From: Pelagirhabdus alkalitolerans
Lineage (GTDB): Bacteria > Bacillota > Bacilli > Bacillales > Amphibacillaceae
Assembly: GCF_900096905.1 (NCBI RefSeq)
Contig: NZ_FMYI01000002.1
Coordinates: forward strand, 310,001 to 374,000
Length of the DNA stretch: 64,000 nt
Direction: 5' to 3'
Under the pieces are notes generated by a model. That model did not search any database. It was not told where the DNA came from and saw only the letters and a program-made list of their open reading frames with translations. This document shows positions 52,909 to 61,723 of this stretch, one piece after another. Position 1 is the stretch's first letter. Every line of letters starts with the position of its first letter. Position numbers and translations under genes: made by a program.

Positions 52909-53694
52909 TTACCTACATTTCTTTTTTTCAAATAAATAAAGTACGAACGTCATAACGAAGATCAGGACAATCAGATAGATGATAATACCTGCATTGACTT
53001 CCATTGGGATGCCAAAGCCAAGATTACCAAATGCATTGATTCCAGCATGCAATAGAATAGCTAAAAGCACGCTTTTCGTTTTGTGAACGATCAACGTCAA
53101 AATGAGCGAATAAACGATTGTTGTCAGTAAGTAGGTTGAAAAATCGTAATGATAATGGGCGAAGACATCAATTAAAAATAGTGGTCCATGCCAGACACCC
53201 CACAATAACCCAATAACGACACCTATTGTAGGGAGTGAGAATTTTTTTGACATGTTATCTTGTAAAATGCCTCTCCACCCCAACTCTTCCATACCACCTG
53301 CAAAAATCATCACACCAAACGCCAGCGGAAATGCAATAAGCTGTCCGATTTCTATTTCAGGATTCCACCAGCCACCGTGATGAATGATATTCGCAACAAA
53401 ACCGATTAACAAAGGTGAAAGCAAGCTGATCGGCCACCAAATCCAATTGACTTTATGTCGGTATACACTTTCCCAGTAATCTTTTTTCTCTTTTTCAGTA
53501 TACATTTTATGTACCATAAATATTGCAGCAAAAGCAGGTGCGCCACCACCAATAATACCTAGCGCATTAAAGGGGAAATCATCCCACTCTATGGAAGTTG
53601 TTTCAAGTAAATATGCAATGATACCATGTGATACATACATTAATAAAAATGTGAGCATTAGAAATAGCCAAATTCTTTTTGTATTTTTAGTCAT
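52909..53694 (-). CDS. CPBP family intramembrane metalloprotease
   Basis: A 261-residue membrane protein with about seven helices and the three CPBP (Abi) motifs: EELGWRG, LWGVWHGPLF and HAGINAFGN, which hold the predicted metal-binding and catalytic Glu, His and Asn residues. Members process prenylated or signal proteins or give bacteriocin self-immunity; the substrate here is unknown. ATG 53694 with GGAGGG 7 bases upstream; an upstream frame to 53817 lacks a ribosome site. Confidence 0.9.
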   Translation of the reverse strand: MTKNTKRIWLFLMLTFLLMYVSHGIIAYLLETTSIEWDDFPFNALGIIGGGAPAFAAIFMVHKMYTEKEKKDYWESVYRHKVNWIWWPISLLSPLLIGFVANIIHHGGWWNPEIEIGQLIAFPLAFGVMIFAGGMEELGWRGILQDNMSKKFSLPTIGVVIGLLWGVWHGPLFLIDVFAHYHYDFSTYLLTTIVYSLILTLIVHKTKSVLLAILLHAGINAFGNLGFGIPMEVNAGIIIYLIVLIFVMTFVLYLFEKKKCR

Positions 53695-53773
53695 CAAAAC
53701 CCTCCTCTCAGAGATCATATCAAATATGAGTGAAATTACAAGACATTTATGTGAAATTATGAACAAAATGCAT

Positions 53774-53806
53774 AAAAAAACATGCGATACAATCATCACA
53801 TGTTTT
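53774..53806 (-). terminator. Terminator after yaaA
   Basis: On the minus strand AAAACATG and CATGTTTTTTT form a short stem with a 14-base loop, 30 bases after the yaaA stop. Confidence 0.65.
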
Positions 53807-53835
53807 CTCTGACCCAATTTATTAAATTCTTGACT

Positions 53836-54576
53836 TTATTGTTTTATAAACACATATTCATCTTTCGTTGAGTGTTCTTCACTAAACTCAAAATCTAAGT
53901 GATTGAAAGCTTTTAATGCTTCTGGTTCCTGTACTTGATTTTCAGCCATAAAACGAACCATCTCACCTCGAGCCATTTTCACTAACGTACCTTTTTCTTT
54001 CACTTTTCCATCTTTCAATTCTCCAAACTTACATCGTATGATCTGAGCTTGTTCGTTGTATTTCGTGATCGTTTTACTATATTCTTCCGATGCTAGGTTA
54101 ATAATCGTATCTGTTTCACTAAAGATTTGTTTGGCTAATTGATCACCCCAAAAAGAATAAACTGATGGATACGTTTCATGATTCAATTTAGCTTGCATTT
54201 CTAAACGATAAGGCACTACACCATCAAAGGGGCTTAATATGCCATAAAAGCCTGAGAGGATCCTTAAATGCTCTTCTAAGTAATCATAATGAGCGGTTTC
54301 TAACACGCTAGGTGCCATATGCTGATATTGAATACCTTCATATGCGAGGATCGCTGGAGTAAGATTTGAACGGAGCTGCATATTTTGAATGCGTTCATAG
54401 TTTAATGTCGTAATCTTGTCGCTCGCTTTCCAAATCTTTTTCAATTCATCGTAAGTCAATGTTTGCAAATGGTTAAGTAAAAACTCGGTTTGATCAATAA
54501 ATTGTGGTAACTGGTTGTGAGTGAAGCTGTCATTGTCTATATTCATTTTCTTTGCTGGTGAAATTATAATTCGCAT
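53836..54576 (-). CDS. yaaA: YaaA family peroxide stress protein
   Basis: A 246-residue DUF328/UPF0246 protein: MRIIISPAKKMN, YGILSPFDGVVPYRLEM and CKFGELKDGKVKEKGTLVK are family signatures. E. coli YaaA lowers free iron and limits oxidative DNA damage. Start at ATG 54576 after AAGGTGG; a GTG at 54585 lies in that ribosome site. Confidence 0.93.
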   Translation of the reverse strand: MRIIISPAKKMNIDNDSFTHNQLPQFIDQTEFLLNHLQTLTYDELKKIWKASDKITTLNYERIQNMQLRSNLTPAILAYEGIQYQHMAPSVLETAHYDYLEEHLRILSGFYGILSPFDGVVPYRLEMQAKLNHETYPSVYSFWGDQLAKQIFSETDTIINLASEEYSKTITKYNEQAQIIRCKFGELKDGKVKEKGTLVKMARGEMVRFMAENQVQEPEALKAFNHLDFEFSEEHSTKDEYVFIKQ

Positions 54577-54642
54577 AAGAACCACCTTTCTATCTTTCTG
54601 TCCATCTAACTTAATATAGCAATCTAAGCAACGTATGAAAAG

Positions 54643-56130
54643 TTAAGTATCTGTGTGAATCGTCCCGTATATTCCAATGATATCGCTTGCGACCAATTGC
54701 CCCGATAACGTTACCATCGGCGTCCCCCCACCTGGATGTGTTGAACCTCCTGCGAAGTAAACATTAGATAAGACAGGATCTTTGTTTTCAATTCGGAAGA
54801 AGGCTTGTTTAATAGTATTTGAAGACAAGCCATAGAGTGAACCTTTAAATGCACCTGTGCGCGTTTCAATGTCTTTAGGTGTCATACAATACTGTTCATC
54901 AATTCGTGTTGATAAACCGTCTAAACCGTATGACTCTAATTGATTGATAACACGCTGCATCATTTTTTCTTTCGTTTCTTCATTCCAAGTCAAGTTAGAA
55001 CTTAAGTAAGGTGCATTGATCAATATAAATAAATTACCTCCGCCTTCTTTTGCTCTTTTTGGTTCTGAAACACTCGATTGACAAATATAAATCGTCGGTT
55101 CTTCTGGTACTTGTTTATCCTTGAAAATCGCTTTAAATTCCTGTGTGTATTCTTTAGGGAAAAAGACATTGTGATGTTCCAATTCTGGATAGGTTTTGTT
55201 GATCCCTAAAAGCATCGCAAATCCTGATAAAGAGACTTCTTTTTTCTCTAATTTTCTATTTAGTGGATGATGCTTTAATAAGTTTTGATAAACTGTTAAG
55301 GCATCTGCATTGAAGACAACATAATCCGCAGCAAATGTTTGACCGTTTGCTTGAACACCCACAATTCGATTCCCTTTTTGTATCGTGTTTTCTACTTCAT
55401 GCTCCATAAAAAATTCAACCCCAAGTTCACGCGCTAATCGTTCAAATGCACGGACAATTTGATAGCTGCCCCCTTCTACTCCCCAGATACCTTGTCCACC
55501 TTCAAGGTGCGCCATCATTCCAAAAATCATAGGGGCTTGATACGGACTTGAACCAATGTAAGTTGCATAACGGTTAAACAACATGCGTGTGTTTGGATGT
55601 TCAAAGTAGCTTTCAACTAAAGTATTTAAGGTCGTTAAAGGTTTAATTTTAATAAAGTCTTTTAGTAAAGAAGGGGATAACTTGGTGCTCAGAGGATACA
55701 TTAGCTGACTAAAAAACTGCCTATCACTAATCGTATATAAGCGCTTTGCTTCATCTAAGAATAATGGATAGTTGTTGGCATCCGCTTCAGAAAAAGCACT
55801 TATCTGCGTTTGTACATGCTCCACATCATTCGAAAAGTCAACGACATGACCATCCTTGAAAAAGTTACGCGTCCCTTTTTCAATCGGATAGAACGTTAAG
55901 TAGTCTTGTGGGTCTCTACCTACAGATTTAAACACATTGTCAAATACATGCTTTAACGTGATAGTACTCGGTCCTAAATCAAATTGATAATCACCTAATT
56001 CAACTGAACACAATTTACCACCACACGATTCTTCTTTTTCCAATACCGATACGTCAAATCCGTGATGAGCTAATTTAATCGCAGCACTTAAACCACCTAA
56101 ACCAGCTCCGACAACGATGACCTTTTTCAA
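54643..56130 (-). CDS. Carotenoid desaturase/oxygenase, CrtP (CrtNb)-like
   Basis: A 495-residue FAD enzyme of the phytoene-desaturase family: VIVVGAGLGGLSAAIKL, and a C-terminal VYFAGGSTHPGGGTPMVTLS. The TPMVTLSGQ ending resembles staphylococcal CrtP, which oxidises the terminal methyl group of 4,4'-diaponeurosporene, more than CrtN. A desaturase role cannot be excluded by eye. The start is TTG 56130, overlapping the stop of the glycosyltransferase gene (TTGA). Last gene of the carotenoid operon. Confidence 0.85.
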   Translation of the reverse strand: MKKVIVVGAGLGGLSAAIKLAHHGFDVSVLEKEESCGGKLCSVELGDYQFDLGPSTITLKHVFDNVFKSVGRDPQDYLTFYPIEKGTRNFFKDGHVVDFSNDVEHVQTQISAFSEADANNYPLFLDEAKRLYTISDRQFFSQLMYPLSTKLSPSLLKDFIKIKPLTTLNTLVESYFEHPNTRMLFNRYATYIGSSPYQAPMIFGMMAHLEGGQGIWGVEGGSYQIVRAFERLARELGVEFFMEHEVENTIQKGNRIVGVQANGQTFAADYVVFNADALTVYQNLLKHHPLNRKLEKKEVSLSGFAMLLGINKTYPELEHHNVFFPKEYTQEFKAIFKDKQVPEEPTIYICQSSVSEPKRAKEGGGNLFILINAPYLSSNLTWNEETKEKMMQRVINQLESYGLDGLSTRIDEQYCMTPKDIETRTGAFKGSLYGLSSNTIKQAFFRIENKDPVLSNVYFAGGSTHPGGGTPMVTLSGQLVASDIIGIYGTIHTDT

Positions 56131-57233
56131 CTATAACGCCGTCCTTTCCAATTGTATCCCTGCTTTGTTAAGCTTCTGATCATCGAATCAACACCAATTG
56201 CGATAAACAGTAACACACTAATCGGCATGAGAAAGCTAATCCAAAACGGTACTTTATTTGTTACATCAATAAGCATTTTGATAATGACGCCTAAGAGGTA
56301 TAATAAAGCAATCAGTGTCAGCGATGCTTGTCCAATAAACATTAACGGTAAAATAAACAATACAAAATAATAGACCATGACGACCACTAATAGAAAGACG
56401 CTTCGATTGACACCAGCGAACATATTTTTTTGATAGCCCAACCAGACTGAACGAAAACCATGATACATACGCATCGAAACGATGTCATCGACCTTCAATA
56501 GCCTCGCCGGATCATTTGATTTTTTAATGAGCTTAAAGAGTTCCATATCGTCAACTAATGACGACTTAATCGCTTTATGCCCCCCGCTGTTCTGATAACT
56601 CGCCTTCTCTACAGCAATAAATCCACCGTGAGCTGCAGCAAATCGATAATCCTGGCGTGTCTGCACCCATTTGATCGGTAAATGTAACATAATCGTGACC
56701 ATCATCATCGGGACGACTAATTTTTCAATTAGCGTTTTAGTTATTTGACGTGGAAAACCAGATACAATTCCTTTTTGTTGTTGATCTAGTACAGGTAATA
56801 GTGATGCAATCGCATGTTCTTCAATTCTCGTATCCGCATCTAAAAATAAAAACCAGTCACCGGATGCTTCTTGAGATAATTGATAACATGCGAAGGATTT
56901 GCCGAGCCAATCTTCTGGTAAGCTTTTTCCGTCCAATACTTTAAGTTTGTCTTGTTTATTTTGCCAATCATCTAAAATTTCAGATGTTTGATCGGTTGAG
57001 TGATCATTTAATACAATCACTTCATATGGCATTTTGCTTTGTTTAAACACATGTGTAAGGCATGCGTCAATATTGGCCTCCTCATTTCGAGCAGGAATCA
57101 ATACACTAACTTTTAAATGAGAAGTTGAATCATCATGCTGAGGGGCACCTATAAAATAGCGTTTATTCCACAGAACTAATATCAACTGTAAGACCAATAA
57201 AATACTAATGACTATCAAAATAGCTTCGATCAT
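56127..57233 (-). CDS. Carotenoid glycosyltransferase, CrtQ-like
   Basis: A 368-residue GT2 glycosyltransferase: VSVLIPARNEEANI, LNDHSTDQT, FLDADTRIEEHA (DxD) and the acceptor-side VDDMELFKLIK. Membrane helices lie at both ends, and the C-terminal NWKGRRYS matches the WKGRQYS of staphylococcal CrtQ, which adds glucose to diaponeurosporenoate. ATG overlaps the acyltransferase stop by four bases. Confidence 0.85.
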   Translation of the reverse strand: MIEAILIVISILLVLQLILVLWNKRYFIGAPQHDDSTSHLKVSVLIPARNEEANIDACLTHVFKQSKMPYEVIVLNDHSTDQTSEILDDWQNKQDKLKVLDGKSLPEDWLGKSFACYQLSQEASGDWFLFLDADTRIEEHAIASLLPVLDQQQKGIVSGFPRQITKTLIEKLVVPMMMVTIMLHLPIKWVQTRQDYRFAAAHGGFIAVEKASYQNSGGHKAIKSSLVDDMELFKLIKKSNDPARLLKVDDIVSMRMYHGFRSVWLGYQKNMFAGVNRSVFLLVVVMVYYFVLFILPLMFIGQASLTLIALLYLLGVIIKMLIDVTNKVPFWISFLMPISVLLFIAIGVDSMIRSLTKQGYNWKGRRYS

Positions 57234-57961
57234 TTAAACACCTTCTTTACGCGATCTAACCAATCACTAATTGACGAACTTTGTTTTTTCAATTGGATTA
57301 GATCCTCTCTTTTATGGTAGTTTATATCATTAACAATGGCTTTTTTATGTTCTGTATATTGTTTCGTTAAGACCGCTTCAAAATAAGAGGTCCATTCACT
57401 TCGAGAACGTTCTTGATTTTTCGCTAAAACTGGATCCCCTGCTTTGATCGATAGAACTGGTTTTTGTTCTTCAGGAAAGTAATAGTGAAAAGTAATCGGT
57501 TTAACAGTTACTGTTCCTCTCATTTTAATAATACGACCGATCCCCTTTTCAAATTGATAAGGTAGCTTTTCTTGGTGTTCGACTTTTCCTTGGGGGAAAA
57601 TCCAAACGGGATGCCCCTGATCAAATAGTTTATCCATATACTGAAAGGTTTGAATTAAGTCCCTCGGTTTACGGCGATTAACACTAAATGCGCCTAATTT
57701 TCTAAAAAAAGGATAACTTGTTAACCCCTCTTCATCCATCATCACATAGTGATCCTGTTGCGATAGACTTTCTGTTAAATAATAGAGCATGAGCCCATCC
57801 CACCAGGAGCTGTGGTTGATGATATAGATAGTCGCCTCAGGGGTTGGAACATCTAGCGCGCCTTCAAATGTGACCTTTCCGAAGTGTTTTTTGATTAATA
57901 CACGTTTTAAGTAAGCGTAAAAGACCCGTCTAAACATGGGGCGTTTATTTGCGGGTATCAT
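57230..57961 (-). CDS. PlsC-type acyltransferase of the carotenoid cluster
   Basis: A 243-residue lysophosphatidate-acyltransferase-like protein: NHSSWWDG (HX4D catalytic motif), FSVNRRKPRDL and IFPQGKVE. By context it may acylate the carotenoid sugar, the role CrtO has in staphyloxanthin, but it is not related to CrtO by sequence as far as I can see; phospholipid synthesis is the alternative. ATG 57961 with AAGGGAA 8 bases upstream; overlaps the previous gene by 17 bases. Confidence 0.8.
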   Translation of the reverse strand: MIPANKRPMFRRVFYAYLKRVLIKKHFGKVTFEGALDVPTPEATIYIINHSSWWDGLMLYYLTESLSQQDHYVMMDEEGLTSYPFFRKLGAFSVNRRKPRDLIQTFQYMDKLFDQGHPVWIFPQGKVEHQEKLPYQFEKGIGRIIKMRGTVTVKPITFHYYFPEEQKPVLSIKAGDPVLAKNQERSRSEWTSYFEAVLTKQYTEHKKAIVNDINYHKREDLIQLKKQSSSISDWLDRVKKVFK

Positions 57962-58673
57962 AACGAAACTTCCCTTCAGCAAGAACGATGAATGCTAGAC
58001 TCATGATGAAAATCGAGATCACACCATGCGTCACAGCGAGTGATCCGAATAATAACAACATCAATTGATAAACAAATGTGTTCACCCGGTGCATCCTAAA
58101 CGAGCGTTTATACAACGGGAACATATAACTGAGTAACGCACCTAGTATAAACCACGTTATAAAATTCGTTAATGGAATATCATAATAACTAAATGTCCCT
58201 GGATTATACCAAGTCCAATACCCCTCTAGAACTGCGACTGGATCAAGGATTAAGTCAATAATGACAATCCATAAGCCCGTTTCGAGTGCGCGTTTTGTTT
58301 TATTACTTTGGGTGGACATGATCAGTGAATTAAATAAAACACCGACCCACGCGAGCGCAATTGTAAATGGAACACCAGCGACAAGTGGACCAAGTATATT
58401 AGAATAACTGTATTCGCCGAACGGAAAGCCTGTTTCAACGCTTAAAATTTCAACAAAGAACGTCGATAATGCAACAACGATGGACCCAATCACTAATGGT
58501 TTCCATCTGCCTTCTTTTTTCCAAATTAACTCTACTAAACTTAAAGAATAAAAGATTAAAAAAGCAGGCTTTGAAAAAGCTAATCCTTCCGGTACAACAA
58601 AAAACACCTGTAGAATAAAGCCAATCGCATACCAAAAGAAAAATATCGGCAATAAAATAGGTTTGTTTCTCAT
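57945..58673 (-). CDS. CruF-like (DUF422) carotenoid biosynthesis membrane protein
   Basis: A 242-residue protein with about seven membrane helices. FPFGEYSYSNILGPLVAGVP and DPVAVLEGYWTWYNPG plus IPLTNFITWF are the family signature shared with carotenoid 1,2-hydratase CruF and haloarchaeal bisanhydrobacterioruberin hydratase. It would add water to a terminal double bond. ATG 58673 after GGGGGA; the ORF's upstream extension has no ribosome site. First gene of the operon. Confidence 0.85.
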   Translation of the reverse strand: MRNKPILLPIFFFWYAIGFILQVFFVVPEGLAFSKPAFLIFYSLSLVELIWKKEGRWKPLVIGSIVVALSTFFVEILSVETGFPFGEYSYSNILGPLVAGVPFTIALAWVGVLFNSLIMSTQSNKTKRALETGLWIVIIDLILDPVAVLEGYWTWYNPGTFSYYDIPLTNFITWFILGALLSYMFPLYKRSFRMHRVNTFVYQLMLLLFGSLAVTHGVISIFIMSLAFIVLAEGKFRYDTRK

Positions 58674-58794
58674 AAATAATCCCCCGCTATGTATATTAAA
58701 TGTATCGTGCATAGCGTACTATACCCGATAGTTATGACGCTTAACCATTCTTAAGATTGAATCAAACAAACGATAACTATTAAACATTTCTATT

Positions 58795-58824
58795 AAAAAT
58801 CAGCCCATAAATGAGCTGATTTTT
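58795..58824 (-). terminator. Terminator after the signalling operon
   Basis: AAAAATCAGC and GCTGATTTTT form the stem. The stop codon of the membrane protein gene lies in one arm. It separates the signalling unit from the carotenoid operon, which has its own start region at 58674-58794. Confidence 0.75.
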
Positions 58825-59341
58825 AAAATAGCCGCTGATGAGCTAATCTCTTTTTTAGTTGATAAATGATCGTAAGTTGGCATCCTACAATAAATATCGA
58901 TTCAAGAAAGATGATCGCAACGTATATGCTGATTATATGGTTACTAAGCTCTAGCATCATGGAATGAATGGGCACTTGAAATAACCACTCTGTTAACATC
59001 AAACTAACGATCAAACTAAACATGACAGAAACGATCGTTAATGCAAAATGAGTTTTAGTTATTTTTCGTGAGAATAGTGGTTTGTAAAGGTTAGTGAGCA
59101 GGATATAGGTTACAGCGAATATCAGCTGTGTTTGTGCCACTAATAGAACGACGATAAGAAAAGCCGTCATTAAAATCCGCTTCATTAATTTATTTTGACT
59201 AAAATATGCAAGAATAACCGGTATAAGGATAAAAGATACAATACTAGTCGTACCTCTGAACAATACTAGACTTATAATAGTCAAAGCTAATCCAATACTC
59301 GCATGGATTAATTGATTCGTCCGTGATATACAACTAGTCAT
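58823..59341 (-). CDS. Membrane protein of the signalling operon
   Basis: A 172-residue protein with about five membrane helices (residues ~12-30, 32-48, 55-85, 98-118, 135-160). No family recognised. Its ATG follows the stop of the diguanylate cyclase gene with no gap (TAG then ATG), so translation is coupled. It may anchor or respond to the cyclase; this is inference from position. Confidence 0.7.
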   Translation of the reverse strand: MTSCISRTNQLIHASIGLALTIISLVLFRGTTSIVSFILIPVILAYFSQNKLMKRILMTAFLIVVLLVAQTQLIFAVTYILLTNLYKPLFSRKITKTHFALTIVSVMFSLIVSLMLTEWLFQVPIHSMMLELSNHIISIYVAIIFLESIFIVGCQLTIIYQLKKRLAHQRLF

Positions 59342-60379
59342 CTATAAACTTCCCCGATTTCGGGATGATTTTTGATATAGGATTGCATCGAAGCATTCAA
59401 ATGTATGTTTCCCCTTTCGCTTAGCTTGATACATAGCAAAATCAGCAAAATCAATTAACTGATACACATGATTAGCATCTTGGTTGTAAACGGCTAAACC
59501 TGCACTGAAATGAATCTGAAATTCATGAGAGCCAATCTTGATTGGCTCATTAAAGAGGTGTTGATCTAAGTACGACCAAACCGATTCCATCTCAGCATTT
59601 GTTACAGAGGAATAGCCGTGTCTATAAACACCAAACTCATCTCCTGAAATGCGCATCACGATTGTATCAGATCGGTCGAGGGTTTTGAGACGTTTTGAAA
59701 ATTCAATTAAATATTGATCGCCCATTTGGTGACCGTATTGATCATTAATTTGTTTAAAGCCATCAAGGTCAATAAAAACAAAGATCCCTTTGGCATGTGG
59801 ATCCTGGTTTATGACCCGTGTCATTTCACTCTCGTATTGATAACGACCAATTAAACCTGTTAATTCATCTGTAACTAAGCGATTGTTAAGTTTATTATTC
59901 ACTTGTGTTAAATGTTGATTTGCTTTCGCTAATTGACGTTGTGTATTAGTAAGGTCGTTATTTAAACGTTGAATCTGTTCAAACTGGGCTCTCATAATAT
60001 GTTCAGTATTCGTGTTTAGCTGTTCGCTCTCTCCTAAAATTAAGTTGAAAAAAGGTTGTAGCATAACGGCTACAGCTACTGTTTCGTTTTTAGATTCCGT
60101 ACCGTACAGTAATACTTGTTCCCCGCGCACCAGAACATATAATGAAATCCATGTGTCTGGTGCGATTAAACGAATAGAATGAGCCTCAATCACTTCATTT
60201 GGATGTTTGATCGCTTCATTTAAAGCATTTTCTACAGCTAGATACGATTCATGATGAAAAAAGTGACTAGCTTTTGTTTGAATCGGTGACAATAAATAGA
60301 CAGGAGATTGCCAATACGTCTTTATAAAACTCAATTGATGATCTGCTTCAATTAAAAAAGAGAGCAATTGTTCATTCAC
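59342..60379 (-). CDS. Diguanylate cyclase (SGDEF)
   Basis: A 345-residue soluble protein. The N-terminal ~130 residues look PAS-like (SPVYLLSPIQTKASHFF ... APDTWISLYVLVRGEQVLLYG, quoted in short pieces), followed by a coiled coil (~135-185) and a GGDEF domain (~190-345). The active-site loop is SGDEF (S245), a variant often active; FIDLDGFKQIND has the metal Asp, and no RxxD inhibitory site is visible. GTG 60379 after GGAGGTGG overlaps the upstream gene by 8 bases, so the pair is co-translated. Confidence 0.88.
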   Translation of the reverse strand: MNEQLLSFLIEADHQLSFIKTYWQSPVYLLSPIQTKASHFFHHESYLAVENALNEAIKHPNEVIEAHSIRLIAPDTWISLYVLVRGEQVLLYGTESKNETVAVAVMLQPFFNLILGESEQLNTNTEHIMRAQFEQIQRLNNDLTNTQRQLAKANQHLTQVNNKLNNRLVTDELTGLIGRYQYESEMTRVINQDPHAKGIFVFIDLDGFKQINDQYGHQMGDQYLIEFSKRLKTLDRSDTIVMRISGDEFGVYRHGYSSVTNAEMESVWSYLDQHLFNEPIKIGSHEFQIHFSAGLAVYNQDANHVYQLIDFADFAMYQAKRKGKHTFECFDAILYQKSSRNRGSL

Positions 60380-61463
60380 TCGCACCACCTCCAACATCAT
60401 CAACGCTATCATTTGCCCAAGCGATGGTTGTTCTTGCATCTGTTGAATAAAAATCAACAGGCCACCTTTCCCATAATCGATCGGTGTAACTAAATGCTTG
60501 TCCACCTACTGCAATGTTAAGTGTTGGATATTTAGTTCTTACCTGATTAATGACCGCCTCACAAATCCCCAAATATGGCGGCATCGTTACAGATAATGCG
60601 AGTACATCTGGTTTATGTGTATCAATGGCTGAGAGAATTGAATCTTGAGATAGTGATGATCCTAAATAAAATGTATCCCAACCATCGTACTCAAATAGAT
60701 CTGACAACATGCGTATGCCTAACTCATGAAGCTCATCTCCTATAGTGCATGAAACAAGCGTATGATTTTTGCGAGGCATTTGAAATATGTCATCATAAAA
60801 CTTCGCCATAACATTTTGCGTCACCGATGTTGCAAAGTGTTCACGATCAACTGTAATGTCATTCTGGTGCCATAAAACACCAATTTCATGCATCGTTTTC
60901 TTCAAAATAGACTCATATATAATTGGAATTGAAATACCGTCATGATAAGCGTTTTGAATCAATTCATGTGCACGTTCAATGTCACTACATAATAGTGCGT
61001 CTAAATAATCTCGTCTATATTCATAAAAAGGGCCTTCTTCAAATGAAGTAGACACCGCTACATTTGTTACGGCAGCTCTTGTTACCTCCGATGCAGCTTT
61101 AAGATATGCTTGTGCTAATTCTTTCTCTGAGTCAGTTAATAAGTCTGTCATCATTAAGGTTTTTGATAATATCATATAATGATCAATCATTTGTTGCATA
61201 ATTCGATCACGATCTAGATCGGGCATGAGATGCGTTAACAGTTCATATAACCAAACGGCGTAATGTTCAAATATATCCTTATCTTCAAACTGAATGGCAG
61301 TCATAAGAAAGCTAATATTGTATACCACATCGTCATACATCGCTTTTTGTCGACGTTCATTCATTTCTTCATATAATTGTGGGTCCATCTTAAACTGCTC
61401 TTTAAACACGTATTGTGCTATTTTAATAAATGATGGATCCGTATAATTTGTTAACAGACTCAT
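60372..61463 (-). CDS. Cobalamin-binding sensor with CarH-type light-sensing signature
   Basis: A 363-residue soluble protein. Residues ~10-150 are helical and unrecognised. Residues ~150-230 form the helical cap: IGVLWHQNDITVDREHFAT gives W198, nine residues, E208-H209, the Wx9EH motif of CarH/LitR photoreceptors. Residues ~235-350 are the B12 Rossmann domain: DELHELG (E244-x-H246-x-x-G249, H246 as cobalt ligand), LGSSLSQDSIL and AVGGQAFS. There is no MerR DNA-binding domain. ATG 61463 follows GGAGG by 8 bases. Probably binds adenosylcobalamin and controls the coupled cyclase; light response is inference. Confidence 0.88.
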   Translation of the reverse strand: MSLLTNYTDPSFIKIAQYVFKEQFKMDPQLYEEMNERRQKAMYDDVVYNISFLMTAIQFEDKDIFEHYAVWLYELLTHLMPDLDRDRIMQQMIDHYMILSKTLMMTDLLTDSEKELAQAYLKAASEVTRAAVTNVAVSTSFEEGPFYEYRRDYLDALLCSDIERAHELIQNAYHDGISIPIIYESILKKTMHEIGVLWHQNDITVDREHFATSVTQNVMAKFYDDIFQMPRKNHTLVSCTIGDELHELGIRMLSDLFEYDGWDTFYLGSSLSQDSILSAIDTHKPDVLALSVTMPPYLGICEAVINQVRTKYPTLNIAVGGQAFSYTDRLWERWPVDFYSTDARTTIAWANDSVDDVGGGASE

Positions 61464-61531
61464 GGTGTTGCCTCCGATAGGTGTGGTTAATTCATTGAAA
61501 GCCAATCATCTACAAATGGCTAACTTAACTA

Positions 61532-61582
61532 AATGTAATACACTTTAATTAATAATTCAACTAACATGTTGTATATTACATT
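61532..61582. repeat. Inverted repeat upstream of the B12-sensor operon
   Basis: AATGTAATACAC (61532-61543) and GTATATTACATT (61571-61582) match as inverted arms at 11 of 12 positions, 27 bases apart. A related ACATTACAC lies at 61590-61598. Position 70-120 bases before the start fits an operator. Nothing else was seen in the 61464-61650 gap. Confidence 0.5.
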
Positions 61583-61651
61583 CGTACTAACATTACACGA
61601 GTATGAAAAGCCATTCATACTTTTAATAATTCAAGTAATAGGCTTATTACT

Positions 61652-61702
61652 TAAAAAATAAACAACCGGATGATAATAGATTTTCTATTATCATCCGGTT
61701 GT
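61652..61702 (-). terminator. Terminator after the U32 gene pair
   Basis: CAACCGGATGATAATAG and its perfect complement form a 17-bp stem, and on the minus strand a TTTATTTTTT tract follows. Confidence 0.85.
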
Positions 61703-61723
61703 TGTGGTCGCATTTTAGTTTTT

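Noticed and set aside
59630..59650. SGDEF read as a dead GGDEF domain
   Set aside because: Ser in the first position is tolerated in known active cyclases, and the metal-binding Asp and Glu are present, so inactivity cannot be claimed.
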